Assembly: GCA_022592445.1 (NCBI GenBank)
Contig: JABYQR010000453.1
Span: 1-32,281 of the forward strand
DNA from: Cytidiella melzeri
Taxonomy: Eukaryota; Basidiomycota; Agaricomycetes; Polyporales; Irpicaceae
Reading direction: 5' to 3'
DNA length: 32,281 nucleotides
Positions 9,980-19,642 of this stretch are shown here, piece after piece. The notes beneath the pieces are model-generated. The model did not search any database, was not told the DNA's origin, and saw nothing but the letters and a program-made list of their open reading frames with translations. Numbering within the stretch: position 1 is the stretch's first letter; every line of letters begins with the position of its first letter. The position numbers and the translations under genes were made by a program.

Positions 9980-11130
9980 CCTAAGGGACGTTCGATGTCA
10001 GACTACCTAGATGAAATAGTAAGTGTTGACCCGGACAACCCTCACATCTACTGGATCAACTTAGACAATCCAGAAGACCAAGAAATAGCAGAAATAATTG
10101 CTGAACTTTCTGGAAAGGAAGATGAGGGCTTTGAAGACAGCTTTGACAAACAAGAATCAGTCAATTGAAAGCCATTAGTACCAAAATTTATGGGAATTTG
10201 GCGTCATGTTTTCAAAGAAAACATCAGAATGCATGCCATTACGCAATACATACGATCACACAATTAAATTTGAGGAAGGTGCCTCCCTTCCCAAAGCAGA
10301 TAAACTATACTTGCTGTCTCCATTGGAAAAGAATTCTCTAGATCAATGGATTGAAGAGGAACTCTGAAAGGGTTACATCGGCAAATCAAGAATTCAATTG
10401 CAGCACCTGTGTTCTTTGTCAAGAATAAAGATGGCTTGTTGCACCTTGTGCAAGACTACCAAAAACTGAACAACATCACAGTGAAAAACTGGTACTCTAT
10501 ACCTCGCATCAACAATTTAATCAATTTGTTAAGCAAGGCTAAGATCTTCTCAAAGGTTGATCTTAGATGGGGATACAATAATGTTTGCATCCAAAAAGGT
10601 GACAAATGGAAGACATTGTTCATCACACACTGTGGCCTTTTCAAAACCAAGGTGATGTATTTTGGTTTTAGCAACACACCTGCAACGTTTCAAGCCATGA
10701 TGAATGAAATTCCAAGTGATTTGATCTTAGAAGAACATGTCATGGTGTATCTCGACAATATCCTCATCTTCACAGAAAACAAGAAGGAAAACTGTTGCAT
10801 CACACAGGAAGTGCTCAATCGTCTACGCGAGAACAATCTCTTTGCCAAACCAGAAAAATGCTTTTTTGAGAAAGATTGCATTGAGTACCTAGGCATGATC
10901 ATTTCTCACAGACATATTGAGATGGATTCAGCCAAACTCACCAGAGTTACTGAGTGGCTGCAACCTGAAAAGGTTAAGCAAGTCCAAGCCTTCTTAGGCT
11001 TCGCCAACTTCTATCAGTGTTCTATTGAGAACTTTGCTAAATATGCGAAACTGCTTACCATTCTGACAAAGAAGGACCAATAATAAATCTGGGAAGATGC
11101 TCAGGAACAGGCCTTCCAAAGTCTGAAAAA
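9980..11130 (+). pseudogene. Reverse transcriptase region (forward gypsy), YLDN in place of YLDD
   Basis: The linker and N-terminal part (9990-10408) contain several stops and a frameshift. A 224-codon open stretch (10409-11083) then covers the RT palm and fingers: VFFVKNKDG, LVQDYQKLNN, VDLRWGYNNV (first catalytic Asp present), FGFSNTPATFQ and the thumb/connection EYLGMIISHRHIEMD. The second catalytic motif reads Y-L-D-N (10748-10759): Asp to Asn at codon 10757-10759. Two stops follow at 11084. The reading resumes as WEDAQEQAFQSLK up to the LTR at 11131. Reverse transcription by this copy would not be expected. Confidence 0.85.
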
Positions 11131-11886
11131 TGACATGGAGACAGGGCTCGACATGACAAACAGGGACACAATGTGGATGACGAGGAGGAGGTGGTGGCAG
11201 GCGTGAAGCACAATGCGTTCACCAGCTATCAAACTTGTTCAGAAATCTAGCCCAGTAAAGACCAAGTTAGTATTGATACTACTCTCTATGTTGTACAAGA
11301 GGGGTGTTGCTTACCTAGCCCAGTAAAGACCAAGAGGTCGAGATGGGGGCTAGGAGTGTACATGTGGCTGCTTATATAGACTTCAGGGACCTGCGCACAG
11401 ACCATGTTAAGGGCAGGCTTTGCAAGAAGCCGTGTGAACGAAGAACAATAGAACTACCTAAAGGAGAACAATAGCTATTGTCTAGACCTTGCCAAGAACT
11501 CTACTCGTGAGAGAATCTATCTAAAAGGAGACCAACTATTGTATTCCATTCTCACACCTGTGAGAACATCCTTCCATAAAGAGAACAATAGGGAAAGAAC
11601 AAAAGGAGTCCATGTGAACGGTATCTATGACGTCAAACCCTAGCTATGGGCTGAGCCATGTGCTTGTAGCCATGTGGTCTTACTTAAGCTAAGTCACATG
11701 CCAGTGTGACGTAGTAGCAAGTAACGTGACCGTGTGGAGCATCTAAGCCACAAGATATGGGCGCTTAATAGACGTGCAAAGGAGTTTATGCAGAGAAGGT
11801 TGCAACTGGGTTGCAGCCCGAAGTTTTACAGATAAAAACAAGTGGTAAATTGCAAAAATGAAGGGCTAGTCAGGCCATCCACAACA
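11131..11886 (-). mobile_element. Solo LTR, family C (copy C3), between RT and RNase H
   Basis: The plus strand begins TGACATGGAGAC and ends CCACAACA, an inverse copy of C1. Target duplication AAAAA (11126-11130, 11887-11891). The minus-strand gypsy has continuous coding sequence at this point (TCTGAAACAGTCGTTTACGT), confirming the insertion. It shows more substitutions and small indels against C1/C2 than they do against each other, so it is the oldest C copy here. Confidence 0.88.
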
Positions 11887-11891
11887 AAAAA

Positions 11892-13892
11892 GGTCTTTAC
11901 GTCAGCACCCATTCTGCAGATACCAGATGACAAAAACCCTTTCTGTCTGGAAACAGATGCTAGCAACTTTGCTACAGGAGCAGTACTATCACAACTGGAC
12001 CCAGCTAACAAGCTGTGGCATCCAGTAGCCTTCTACTCTAAATCACACAATGTCTATGAACATTACTATAAGATATACAACAAACAGTTGTAGGCTATTA
12101 TCTGCACCCTGGAAGAGTATTGTCAACATCTGGAGGGACATCCAAATACCGTAGAAATATGGACAGATCATCAAAGCCTGAGATATTTCAGGAATGCTCA
12201 GAAGCTGACTCGGAGACAAGTGCAATGGGTGTTATACCTTACGCAGTTCAATTTTGTGCTCCGGCACAAACCCAGAAAGACCATGCTTACCGCAGATCCT
12301 CTGTCCAGGAGGCCAGATCATGAAGAGGGGGTAAATTCCCATAATGAGGACAAAATCCCCTTAAACCTGAGGCTCTTTGCCATCTCTACTATCAAAAACT
12401 CTCATGACACGCCTATTGAAATCCTAAGGGTCAAGGAAGCACTCATGAACAACAAAGTTACCAAGGACCATCAGCAGTTACTTAACTCTGGTCCTAGGGA
12501 GCTCAAGAAATCACTAGAGGAATGGAATTTTGAGAACGGATTACTCCTGTACCGTGGAAAATTCTACATCCCCAAAGATCAGAAATTAGATCTGAGATGC
12601 CAAATCATCCAGATGCATCACGATCTACATTCTGCCGGACATCCTGGCAGATGGAAAACGTACGAACTGATCTTGAGAAACTACTGGTGGCTAGGTTTAA
12701 CCACCAATGTCAAGAAATACGTGACATGCTGTGACACATGTCAGCAAATGAAGACTCGTCCGCAACAGCCTTATGGACCACTCATCCCTAATCCGGTTCC
12801 GGCCGAACCATGGGATATCATGACTGTCAACTTGATTACTCAGTTACCGGAGTCTGATGGCTTCAATGCTATCTGCGTAGTCGTAGACTGCCTTACTAAA
12901 AGGGCGCACTTCTTCCCTATTGTAAACGAGTTCTTGGCAAAAGATCTTGCAGCTCTACTCTATGAGAGAGTTTGGACCCTTCATGGGTTACCTTTGCAGA
13001 TCATTCCTAACCGAGGTCCACAATTTGCAGCAGATTTATTCCAGGAATGGTGTAAAATGCAAGGGATAGAATCTACAATGACTACCACATATCATCCGCA
13101 GACTGATGGTCAAACTGAACAGGCTAATCAAACACCGGAACAGTATCTGTGTTTTTACGTTGACTAACTACATGATAACTGGGCTAGACTGCTCATCTCA
13201 GCTGAGTTTGCATACAACAATGCAGCGCACGAGGGAACTAAGCACTTGCCTTTCTACCTCAAATACGGCAGACACCCTAGAGCTGGTCCAACGCTCACTA
13301 AAGACCTGAAAAGGTCTGACATGAATGACATCATGTGGAACTGCTTGCAAGCTCAAGAGCATGCTAAAGCGGCGTTACAAATTGCGGCTGAACATATGAA
13401 ATGTACTATGACAAGCATGTTCAGAAGGTCCCCTTCAACAAATGCGATCAGGTCATGCTAGATCTGAGAGACTACCAAAAGTCTGGACATAAGCTGTCAG
13501 CCAAGTACTATGGTCTATTCAAGATTGCTGAAAAGCTCTTGCCAGTCACATTCAGACTGGAATGGCCCAAATGTTCACCAAGGATACATTCTGTATTCCA
13601 TGCAAGCAAGTTGGTACCATACAACAAACCTGAATTTGAAAGCCAAAAGCTGGAGATGCCTTCGCCAGACATCATTGTCAAAGAAGAAGAATACAAAGTC
13701 CAGAAGATTCTCAAGTCAAGACATACAGGTTGTGCCAAAAAGCTTCAGTATTATATACACTTGAAAGGCTACAGACCAAACAATGACACGTGGGAACCTG
13801 TAGAAAACATCACGCACGCTCAAGAAGCGATCAAGAAATTCTACAACAATCATCCCCAAGCTATACGCTCAGCTACAATCTACTGTGTATAA
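11892..13892 (+). pseudogene. RNase H, integrase and chromodomain region (forward gypsy), integrase catalytic Asp residues replaced
   Basis: RNase H begins VFTSAPILQIPDDKNPF, with DASNFATGAVLSQ and FYSKSH; a TAG sits at 12091-12093. The integrase frame (12220-13167) has the zinc-binding HH-CC module (MHHDLHSAGHPGRW ... CCDTCQQ). In the catalytic core the expected D-D-E reads N (12829-12831, TVNLITQLP), N (13009-13011, PNRGPQF) and E (13117-13119, DGQTEQANQ). The last two are 35 residues apart, as in DD35E. A stop at 13165 and a frameshift near 13400 precede the last frame (13401-13892), which ends in a chromodomain (EEYKVQKILKSR ... LKGYRPNNDTWEP). In it the usual second aromatic-cage Trp (KWKGY) is Leu (HLKGY). 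The integrase should be inactive. Confidence 0.9.
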
Positions 13893-14066
13893 GTTACAAA
13901 CAACACACCAAGGATCATCCACAATCCAATGACGCAACCAAGGAGGGTACGGACTAGACTGCCATCAGCCAATGAGGTGTGAACCCCGTCAGGAGTGTTG
14001 GTAGAAGCCGCTAGAGTCACTTGGAACTGCTTAGGCACCATCTTGACAATGGTGAAAAGTGGACTC
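12391..14066 (+). repeat. Left arm of a 4-kb LTR-centred palindrome
   Basis: Inverse match of 14723-16398. Paired positions sum to 28789 at both ends and at the chromodomain stop (13892 with 14897). By eye the arms differ at few positions, including one Lys/Glu codon in the last pol frame and several changes in the final ~90 bp before the LTR. Outside 12391/16398 the two gypsy copies diverge at once. Confidence 0.9.
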
Positions 14067-14722
14067 TGTAACAGTAAGGTTACTACTCACCAGGTAAGTT
14101 GATAAACTGGGGGGAGTTGATGGAGATAGAGAGTAAGAGGTGTGGTGAGCGAAGTACTGTGAGGTACTGAGTAGTCCTAGTTCAACAGAGTGGATAAGAC
14201 TGAGGGGATATGCCCTCAGGAGTGCCTCTATATATACATGAAGGGGAGGACCCCAGGTACTACCCTAAGACCCCTAATACCTACATGAGTAAGCAAAGTA
14301 ATCTACCTTACTCAGCATGCCCTATGCCCTAGTGGTGCCACTTCAATAATCAACCAATAGCAATTGTCCCCATGACCTGATCCCATGACCCAGTCCCAAG
14401 GCTAGACTTTTCCAGAAGGTTCTAAGAACTATGACATCATCTAATGGAATGTTCTATACTATGACATCATAGTTCCAGCATGTTCCACCAGGTTCCAGAG
14501 AGTTCAATCATGTGATACACAGATAAGGAAAGGAGCGCATCAGCGCATCAATTGATAGGCACTGAGAATAAGTGCCATAATAAGCGCCTGATAAGCGCCA
14601 GGTAAGCGCTGGATAAGCGCCTAAATAGACGCCGGATAAGCGCCTGATAAGCGCTTAAATATTCCCAATAATACCATTGCCTGGTAAGGCAAGTCTTGTA
14701 GAAACATTGAAAATCTGTGACA
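14067..14722 (-). mobile_element. LTR, family A (copy A2), centre of the palindrome
   Basis: The plus strand runs TGTAACAGTAAGG...AAATCTGTGACA, 656 bp, inverse to A1. On the minus strand it is the 3' LTR of the gypsy element to its right. On its left it meets the 3' end of the forward gypsy in inverse order. The flanks are GTGGACTC (left) and GAGTCCAC (right), which are reverse complements and not a direct duplication. Without the LTR, they would form the middle of a palindrome. TATA-like word at 14229-14236; tandem array at about 14565-14665. Confidence 0.9.
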
Positions 14723-16398
14723 GAGTCCACTTTTTCACCATTGTCAAGAGGGTGCCTAAGCAATTCCGATGACTCTAGCGGCTTCTACCAATGCCCCTGA
14801 CGGGGTTCACACCTCATTGGCTGATGGCAGTCTAGTCCGTACCCTCCTTGGTTGCGTCATTGGATTGTGGATGATCCTTGGTGTGTTGTTTGTAACTTAT
14901 ACACAGTAGATTGTAGCTGAGCGTATAGCTTGGGGATGATTGTTGTAGAATTTCTTGATCGCTTCTTGAGCGTGCGTGATGTTTTCTACAGGTTCCCACG
15001 TGTCATTGTTTGGTCTGTAGCCTTTCAAGTGTATATAATACTGAAGCTTTTTGGCACAACCTGTATGTCTTGACTTGAGAATCTTCTGGACTTTGTATTC
15101 TTCTTCTTCGACAATGATGTCTGGCGAAGGCATCTCCAGCTTTTGGCTTTCAAATTCAGGTTTGTTGTATGGTACCAACTTGCTTGCATGGAATACAGAA
15201 TGTATCCTTGGTGAACATTTGGGCCATTCCAGTCTGAATGTGACTGGCAAGAGCTTTTCAGCAATCTTGAATAGACCATAGTACTTGGCTGACAGCTTAT
15301 GTCCAGACTTTTGGTAGTCTCTCAGATCTAGCATGACCTGATCGCATTTGTTGAAGGGGACCTTCTGAACATGCTTGTCATAGTACATTTCATATGTTCA
15401 GCCGCAATTTGTAACGCCGCTTTAGCATGCTCTTGAGCTTGCAAGCAGTTCCACATGATGTCATTCATGTCAGACCTTTTCAGGTCTTTAGTGAGCGTTG
15501 GACCAGCTCTAGGGTGTCTGCCGTATTTGAGGTAGAAAGGCAAGTGCTTAGTTCCCTCGTGCGCTGCATTGTTGTATGCAAACTCAGCTGAGATGAGCAG
15601 TCTAGCCCAGTTATCATGTAGTTAGTCAACGTAAAAACACAGATACTGTTCCGGTGTTTGATTAGCCTGTTCAGTTTGACCATCAGTCTGCGGATGATAT
15701 GTGGTAGTCATTGTAGATTCTATCCCTTGCATTTTACACCATTCCTGGAATAAATCTGCTGCAAATTGTGGACCTCGGTTGGGAATGATCTGCAAAGGTA
15801 ACCCATGAAGGGTCCAAACTCTCTCATAGAGTAGAGCTGCAAGATCTTTTGCCAAGAACTCGTTTACAATAGGGAAGAAGTGCGCCCTTTTAGTAAGGCA
15901 GTCTACGACTACGCAGATAGCATTGAAGCCATCAGACTCCGGTAACTGAGTAATCAAGTTGACAGTCATGATATCCCATGGTTCGGCCGGAACCGGATTA
16001 GGGATGAGTGGTCCATAAGGCTGTTGCGGACGAGTCTTCATTTGCTGACATGTGTCACAGCATGTCACGTATTTCTTGACATTGGTGGTTAAACCTAGCC
16101 ACCAGTAGTTTCTCAAGATCAGTTCGTACGTTTTCCATCTGCCAGGATGTCCGGCAGAATGTAGATCGTGATGCATCTGGATGATTTGGCATCTCAGATC
16201 TAATTTCTGATCTTTGGGGATGTAGAATTTTCCACGGTACAGGAGTAATCCGTTCTCAAAATTCCATTCCTCTAGTGATTTCTTGAGCTCCCTAGGACCA
16301 GAGTTAAGTAACTGCTGATGGTCCTTGGTAACTTTGTTGTTCATGAGTGCTTCCTTGACCCTTAGGATTTCAATAGGCGTGTCATGAGAGTTTTTGAT
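14723..16398 (-). repeat. Right arm of the LTR-centred palindrome
   Basis: Inverse copy of 12391-14066 (see that entry). It begins GAGTCCAC next to the LTR and ends where the two gypsy copies become dissimilar, just inside the segment between RNase H and integrase. Confidence 0.9.
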
Positions 16399-16746
16399 AG
16401 CAGAGATGGCAGAAAACTTGGGTTTAAGGAGGATTTTGTCCCCGTCATCAGAATTTACCCCCTCCTCATGATCTGGCCTCCTGGACAGAGGATCTGCGGT
16501 AAGCATGGTCTTTCCGGGTTTGTGCCGGAGCACAAAATTGAATTGCATGAGGTATAACGCCCATCGCGCTTGTCTCCAAGTCAGCTTCTGGGTATTTCTG
16601 AGATATGTCAGGTTTTGGTGATCCGACCTTATTTCTACAGTAATCGTATGTCCCTCCAGATGTTGACAATACTCTTCCAGGGTGCAGATAATAGCCAACA
16701 CCCTTTATTGTATATCTCATAGTTACGTTCATGGACGTTGAGTGAT
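14897..16746 (-). pseudogene. RNase H end, integrase and chromodomain (minus-strand gypsy)
   Basis: Directly left of the Harbinger insertion the minus strand reads SLNVHERNYEIYNK, the end of the RNase H motif block, then a 1-base loss near 16705. A 359-codon frame (16701-15622) follows: LEEYCQHLEGHTITVEIRSDHQNL (RNase H) and HKPGKTMLTADPLSRRPDHE. The HH-CC finger and the integrase core come next. The catalytic triad is N-N-E (codons at 15958-15960, 15778-15780, 15670-15672), the same replacements as in the forward copy. It shares that copy's stop and frameshift and ends with the chromodomain, stop at 14897. Sharing these lesions means the arms were copied from one another after the lesions arose. 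Confidence 0.9.
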
Positions 16747-16749
16747 TTA
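16747..16749 (+). other. Left TTA target duplication of the Harbinger element
   Basis: TTA precedes GGGCCTGATC. It is repeated at 19643-19645. In the forward gypsy copy the same place reads CTCTAAATCACAC with a single TAA, which is the empty site. Confidence 0.93.
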
Positions 16750-16779
16750 GGGCCTGATCGGCGCCGCATTATGTAGATG
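16750..16779 (+). repeat. Left terminal inverted repeat of Harbinger
   Basis: GGGCCTGATCGGCGCC followed by GCATTATGTAGATG. The right terminus in reverse complement reads GAGCCTGATCAGCGGT then GCATTATGTAGACG. Confidence 0.9.
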
Positions 16780-16937
16780 TATTATTCCGTAGCTACCAGC
16801 CAAACAAAATAATTCGACTTATTCCCATGGTGCTTGGCGCTCAGACGTGACATTGTGTTATTTCAACTGTCATACGCTGTCGCGCTGTGTGCTGGCAGGC
16901 CGCAGACAACTTCCCTCGCGCTTTTCTAACTCCTGCT

Positions 16938-18030
16938 ATGGCAAAAGCTCTGGCAACTGTTCCTGCAGCCTCTCGGGCTGAGTGGAAACCTTCTGCTCAG
17001 GCTCCTCTGGTTGCAGCCCTTCATAAAGAGAAGGTTGAAGGCTGGATGGTTGAGAATGGCTTCAAGCCAGTGTCCTGGACATATGCATCTGCTGCTGTGC
17101 TTGAGAAGGCTCGGATAGGGGTCAATGCCAAACAGTGTAAGAACCACTGGGCTATGGTATGTGTAGTATCTATGAGATGCAGTGTTCTTTGCTCACAGTA
17201 TCTGACCACAGCTTCGTGTGCGGTACAAGGACTTGGTTCAGATGCGCTAGCTGTCAGGGTTTGGGTGGAATGAGGAGGCATGTCAGCTGACTTCTACTGC
17301 TAATGCTTATCTGCAGGTATGTGTAGAGCTTGATGTGTACAGTACCAGAGCTCATGTATCACAGGCTCATCCCAAGCATGTGTGGTACAGAACACATAGC
17401 TTTCCACTCTTTGATGAACTTGCCTTTCTTTGTGAGGATATGTATGCTACAGGCAATCATGCTATTGCTGTTGGTGGTCTACCTCAGTCTCAGCCTCAGT
17501 CACCGGACGTGCCAGGTTTTGATAGCCAGGACAGAGGCAAGCTGGGCTCAGGGAACATTTCAGAGAGTGACAGTGATGATGAAGAGATTACAGGTGCTAC
17601 TCAGGTGTGTTATTTGTGGATTATCTGAGTGCTATGACTAACAATGTTGTAGCCAACTCCTTCTACCCCGGTACAGCCTAAGCGCTCAAAGACTGCGGAT
17701 GAGATAGCTTGGCGTAGTAGCAGCTTTGACCGCCAGCGTAAGCCAAACTCACGTCGCAATGGCATGACTGATATGGCAGATGCTGTGAAGTGTATTGCTG
17801 AGGCTCTACGCCCTCCCCAGCCTGAAGCTCCTTCAACGTCTGTAGCAGGCACTCCTCGTTGTCGTCAAGCATGGGCCACTGTTCTCAGCGAGGAGACAAC
17901 ATTGACTCCAGCCCAAATCACATCTGTTCGCAAGATTTGGAGGAACAAGCCAGAACTTGCAGAGGAGTGTAGAAGTTTCCCTCCGGAACATTGTGAGGCT
18001 CGTACTATTTGGTTACACAGCAAACTTTAA
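16938..18030 (+). pseudogene. Harbinger Myb/SANT-like DNA-binding protein, one nonsense codon
   Basis: Exons 16938-17156, 17212-17316, 17365-17604 and 17653-18030 (TAA 18028-18030). The introns are 55, 48 and 48 bp, all GT-AG. The ATG at 16938 starts MAKALATVPAASRAEWKPSA; it is chosen because the Myb-like block follows closely (KVEGWMVENGFKPVSWTYAS, then NAKQCKNHWAM), and LRVRYKDL...SGFGWNEE continues it after the first intron. In exon 2 TAG at 17248-17250 interrupts the frame just before LSGFGW. Downstream come AHPKHVWYRTHSFPLFDEL, an acidic stretch (SESDSDDEEI), and a basic C-terminal half. In this superfamily the Myb-like protein helps the transposase reach the transposon ends in the nucleus. 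About 314 codons in all. Confidence 0.85.
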
Positions 18031-18136
18031 GAGCTTGAACGTAACTAGGTGCCATTCGTTTAATGAACTTTGCCTTCTAATAGTTTTCATAGTAATCCTC
18101 TGTTGTTCAGATACTGTATAGTATTACATTGATTCC

Positions 18137-19462
18137 CTAATTCCTTCTTGAAAGCTCTTCCTGATAACTTTCCCACATTGCCTTTGCAATATCATCCCGT
18201 CGCGCTTCAGCTCGTGTTTGCCCATTATTTCCTCCCTGTCCCTCTAATTGTATCTCTGCTTCTTCACCCCTTGCCTTCTCAAACATCCTTTGCCGTGCTG
18301 CATTGTTTTCATTTGCTATATCTTCATCGACTGAGTCGTTGAATGTTGTGTCGGGATCGTGAATCTGATTGAAGTTGAAAATTGCGGCAAATGCAAGCCA
18401 GATGCAAACTTGTGTGGGCAGATCGTACTCGCAGGCCTGTTCAAGAATAGGAAATTGTCGCTTGCATATGCCAAAGATACGCTCAATCACGTTACGTGCT
18501 TGTGCATGACTGAGATTGAATAGCTCTTTATAATTCTGAGGTCTAAATGATAGTGAGTGAATATAGTGCCAACCAATACTGAACACTGACCGTAAATTGG
18601 CAGCTTCCCACTCCCGTAAGTGATAACAAACACCACGATACGGTACTAAAAGAATGTTGCAAGAAGCGAATCCTACATCCGCCAAGAAGTAGCATCCTTC
18701 TGGAACTACAAAGGAAGATTCCCGTTCATGCTCAAACAGAAAGCTATCTGCAGCACTTCCTTCCCACCCAAGGAGAAGATAACAGAATATCATCTCAAAT
18801 GTGCATGCGGCAATGAAGTTATGAGAGATATTCCCTTCTCAATCCCTGTACCGTGCCCGTAGCGCTGCTGGTACAAACGCATCAACGTGAGTCCCATCTA
18901 TAGCACCTAATGCATGCTTGAAGAATGGGTAGAACTTTGGATTATTGCGTATAAAGGGAGAGATAGGAGTTGTGTCATCCGGAAGTTGGATCACAGATCA
19001 TATGAACGTTGGACTTGTGACTGCATCAAGAACAGCATTGATTGTTCTATCTCATGTCAGTATAGATTTGTTGAATATAAGTGCTGTGACACACCTTGAA
19101 ACCGTATCCATACTATGCTGAAAACACTCTGCAACATCTCGATGACCACTATTCCTCTGACCAAGATAGAGAAACATTGCAACTTTGTCCTCCAAATCAA
19201 TGTTCCTCAAGTCAGACAAACCTGAGATAGTGCATAGCTGCTGACAGAGCTCCATGAATACAGGAGTTCTGAGCCCTAGTGAGTCTTTCATCCGCTCTGG
19301 ATGGCCTTGAATCAGCTCTTGTACCCATATACGCCCTGTCAGAACAGAGTTATGATATGGTTCCGGATTATATCGCCGTTCCTCAGCCAAAGCCATAGCA
19401 GCAGCAGCAGCAGCTATAGTTACAGCCACAATTTCACGCTGAGCATCAGAGAGATGAGCCAT
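18137..19462 (-). pseudogene. PIF/Harbinger DDE transposase, two nonsense codons
   Basis: Minus-strand exons 19462-19096, 19046-18591 and 18542-18137; introns 19095-19047 (49 bp) and 18590-18543 (48 bp). It starts MAHLSDAQREIVAVTIAAAA (eight-Ala run, GCT microsatellite). A helical N-terminal region follows (TPVFMELCQQL ... FLYLGQRNSGHRDVAECFQHS), typical of fungal Harbinger transposases. The DDE residues are present: D in GAIDGTHVD (about 18897), D in LADVGF, E in RNVIERIFG; LLVPYRGV and LGWEGSAADS are conserved blocks. TGA codons at 18998-19000 and 18839-18841 interrupt the frame; the second sits where relatives have Arg (RNRKG-like), so CGA to TGA is likely at both. The C-terminal tail is Gln/Asn-rich and acidic. 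As sequenced it would give only a truncated product. Confidence 0.9.
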
Positions 19463-19612
19463 AGTAAACTATGAAGGGAAGGACGAAGGGGAGAAGCAAA
19501 GACTGCAGGTGCGACTGCTCACGGCAGACGTCACAGCCGGACTGATCCTATTTTCTTTTTGGGGCCAACCAGTCACATCAACTAATACGCGCCCGTCTAC
19601 ATAATGCGCATT

Positions 19613-19642
19613 CGTCTACATAATGCACCGCTGATCAGGCTC
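19613..19642 (-). repeat. Right terminal inverted repeat of Harbinger
   Basis: Pairs with 16750-16779. A second copy of the word GTCTACATAATGC lies just inside the repeat (about 19586-19598), a possible subterminal protein-binding repeat. TTA follows at 19643-19645. Confidence 0.88.

Larger units (their letters stand above)
8514..14066 (+). mobile_element. 5'-truncated Ty3/gypsy (chromodomain) element, family A, forward copy
   Basis: The order is C-terminal gag fragment, protease, reverse transcriptase, RNase H, integrase, chromodomain, as in chromodomain Ty3/gypsy elements. Homology to the minus-strand copy starts abruptly at about 8514, so the 5' LTR and most of gag are missing. Two solo LTRs interrupt it (8780-9491 and 11131-11886). 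Stops, frameshifts and catalytic-residue changes make it non-autonomous. At its 3' end about 75 bp including the polypurine tract (present at 25096-25170 in another copy) are absent, and it abuts an inverted LTR at 14067. From 12391 to 14066 it is an almost exact inverse copy of 14723-16398. Confidence 0.88.
16750..19642. mobile_element. Complete PIF/Harbinger DNA transposon, 2,893 bp, inserted in gypsy RNase H
   Basis: Terminal inverted repeats of about 30 bp (16750-16779, 19613-19642) match at about 25 of 30 positions; both carry CCTGATC and GCATTATGTAGA. TTA flanks both ends, the usual PIF/Harbinger 3-bp target duplication. It carries the two standard genes in convergent order: a Myb/SANT-like protein on plus (16938-18030) and a DDE transposase on minus (19462-18137), 106 bp apart at their 3' ends. 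Three nonsense codons in total suggest that neither protein is made in full. The insertion cuts the FYSK|S codon stretch of the gypsy RNase H. Confidence 0.93.

Noticed and set aside
10456..10902. Minus-strand ORFs opposite the forward RT
   Set aside because: They are antisense shadows of the RT frame; equivalent antisense frames appear opposite the other copy.
14067..14722. LTR A2 as a simple solo insertion with target duplication
   Set aside because: The flanking 5-mers are GACTC and GAGTC, reverse complements and not direct repeats; only a correction event could reconcile them.
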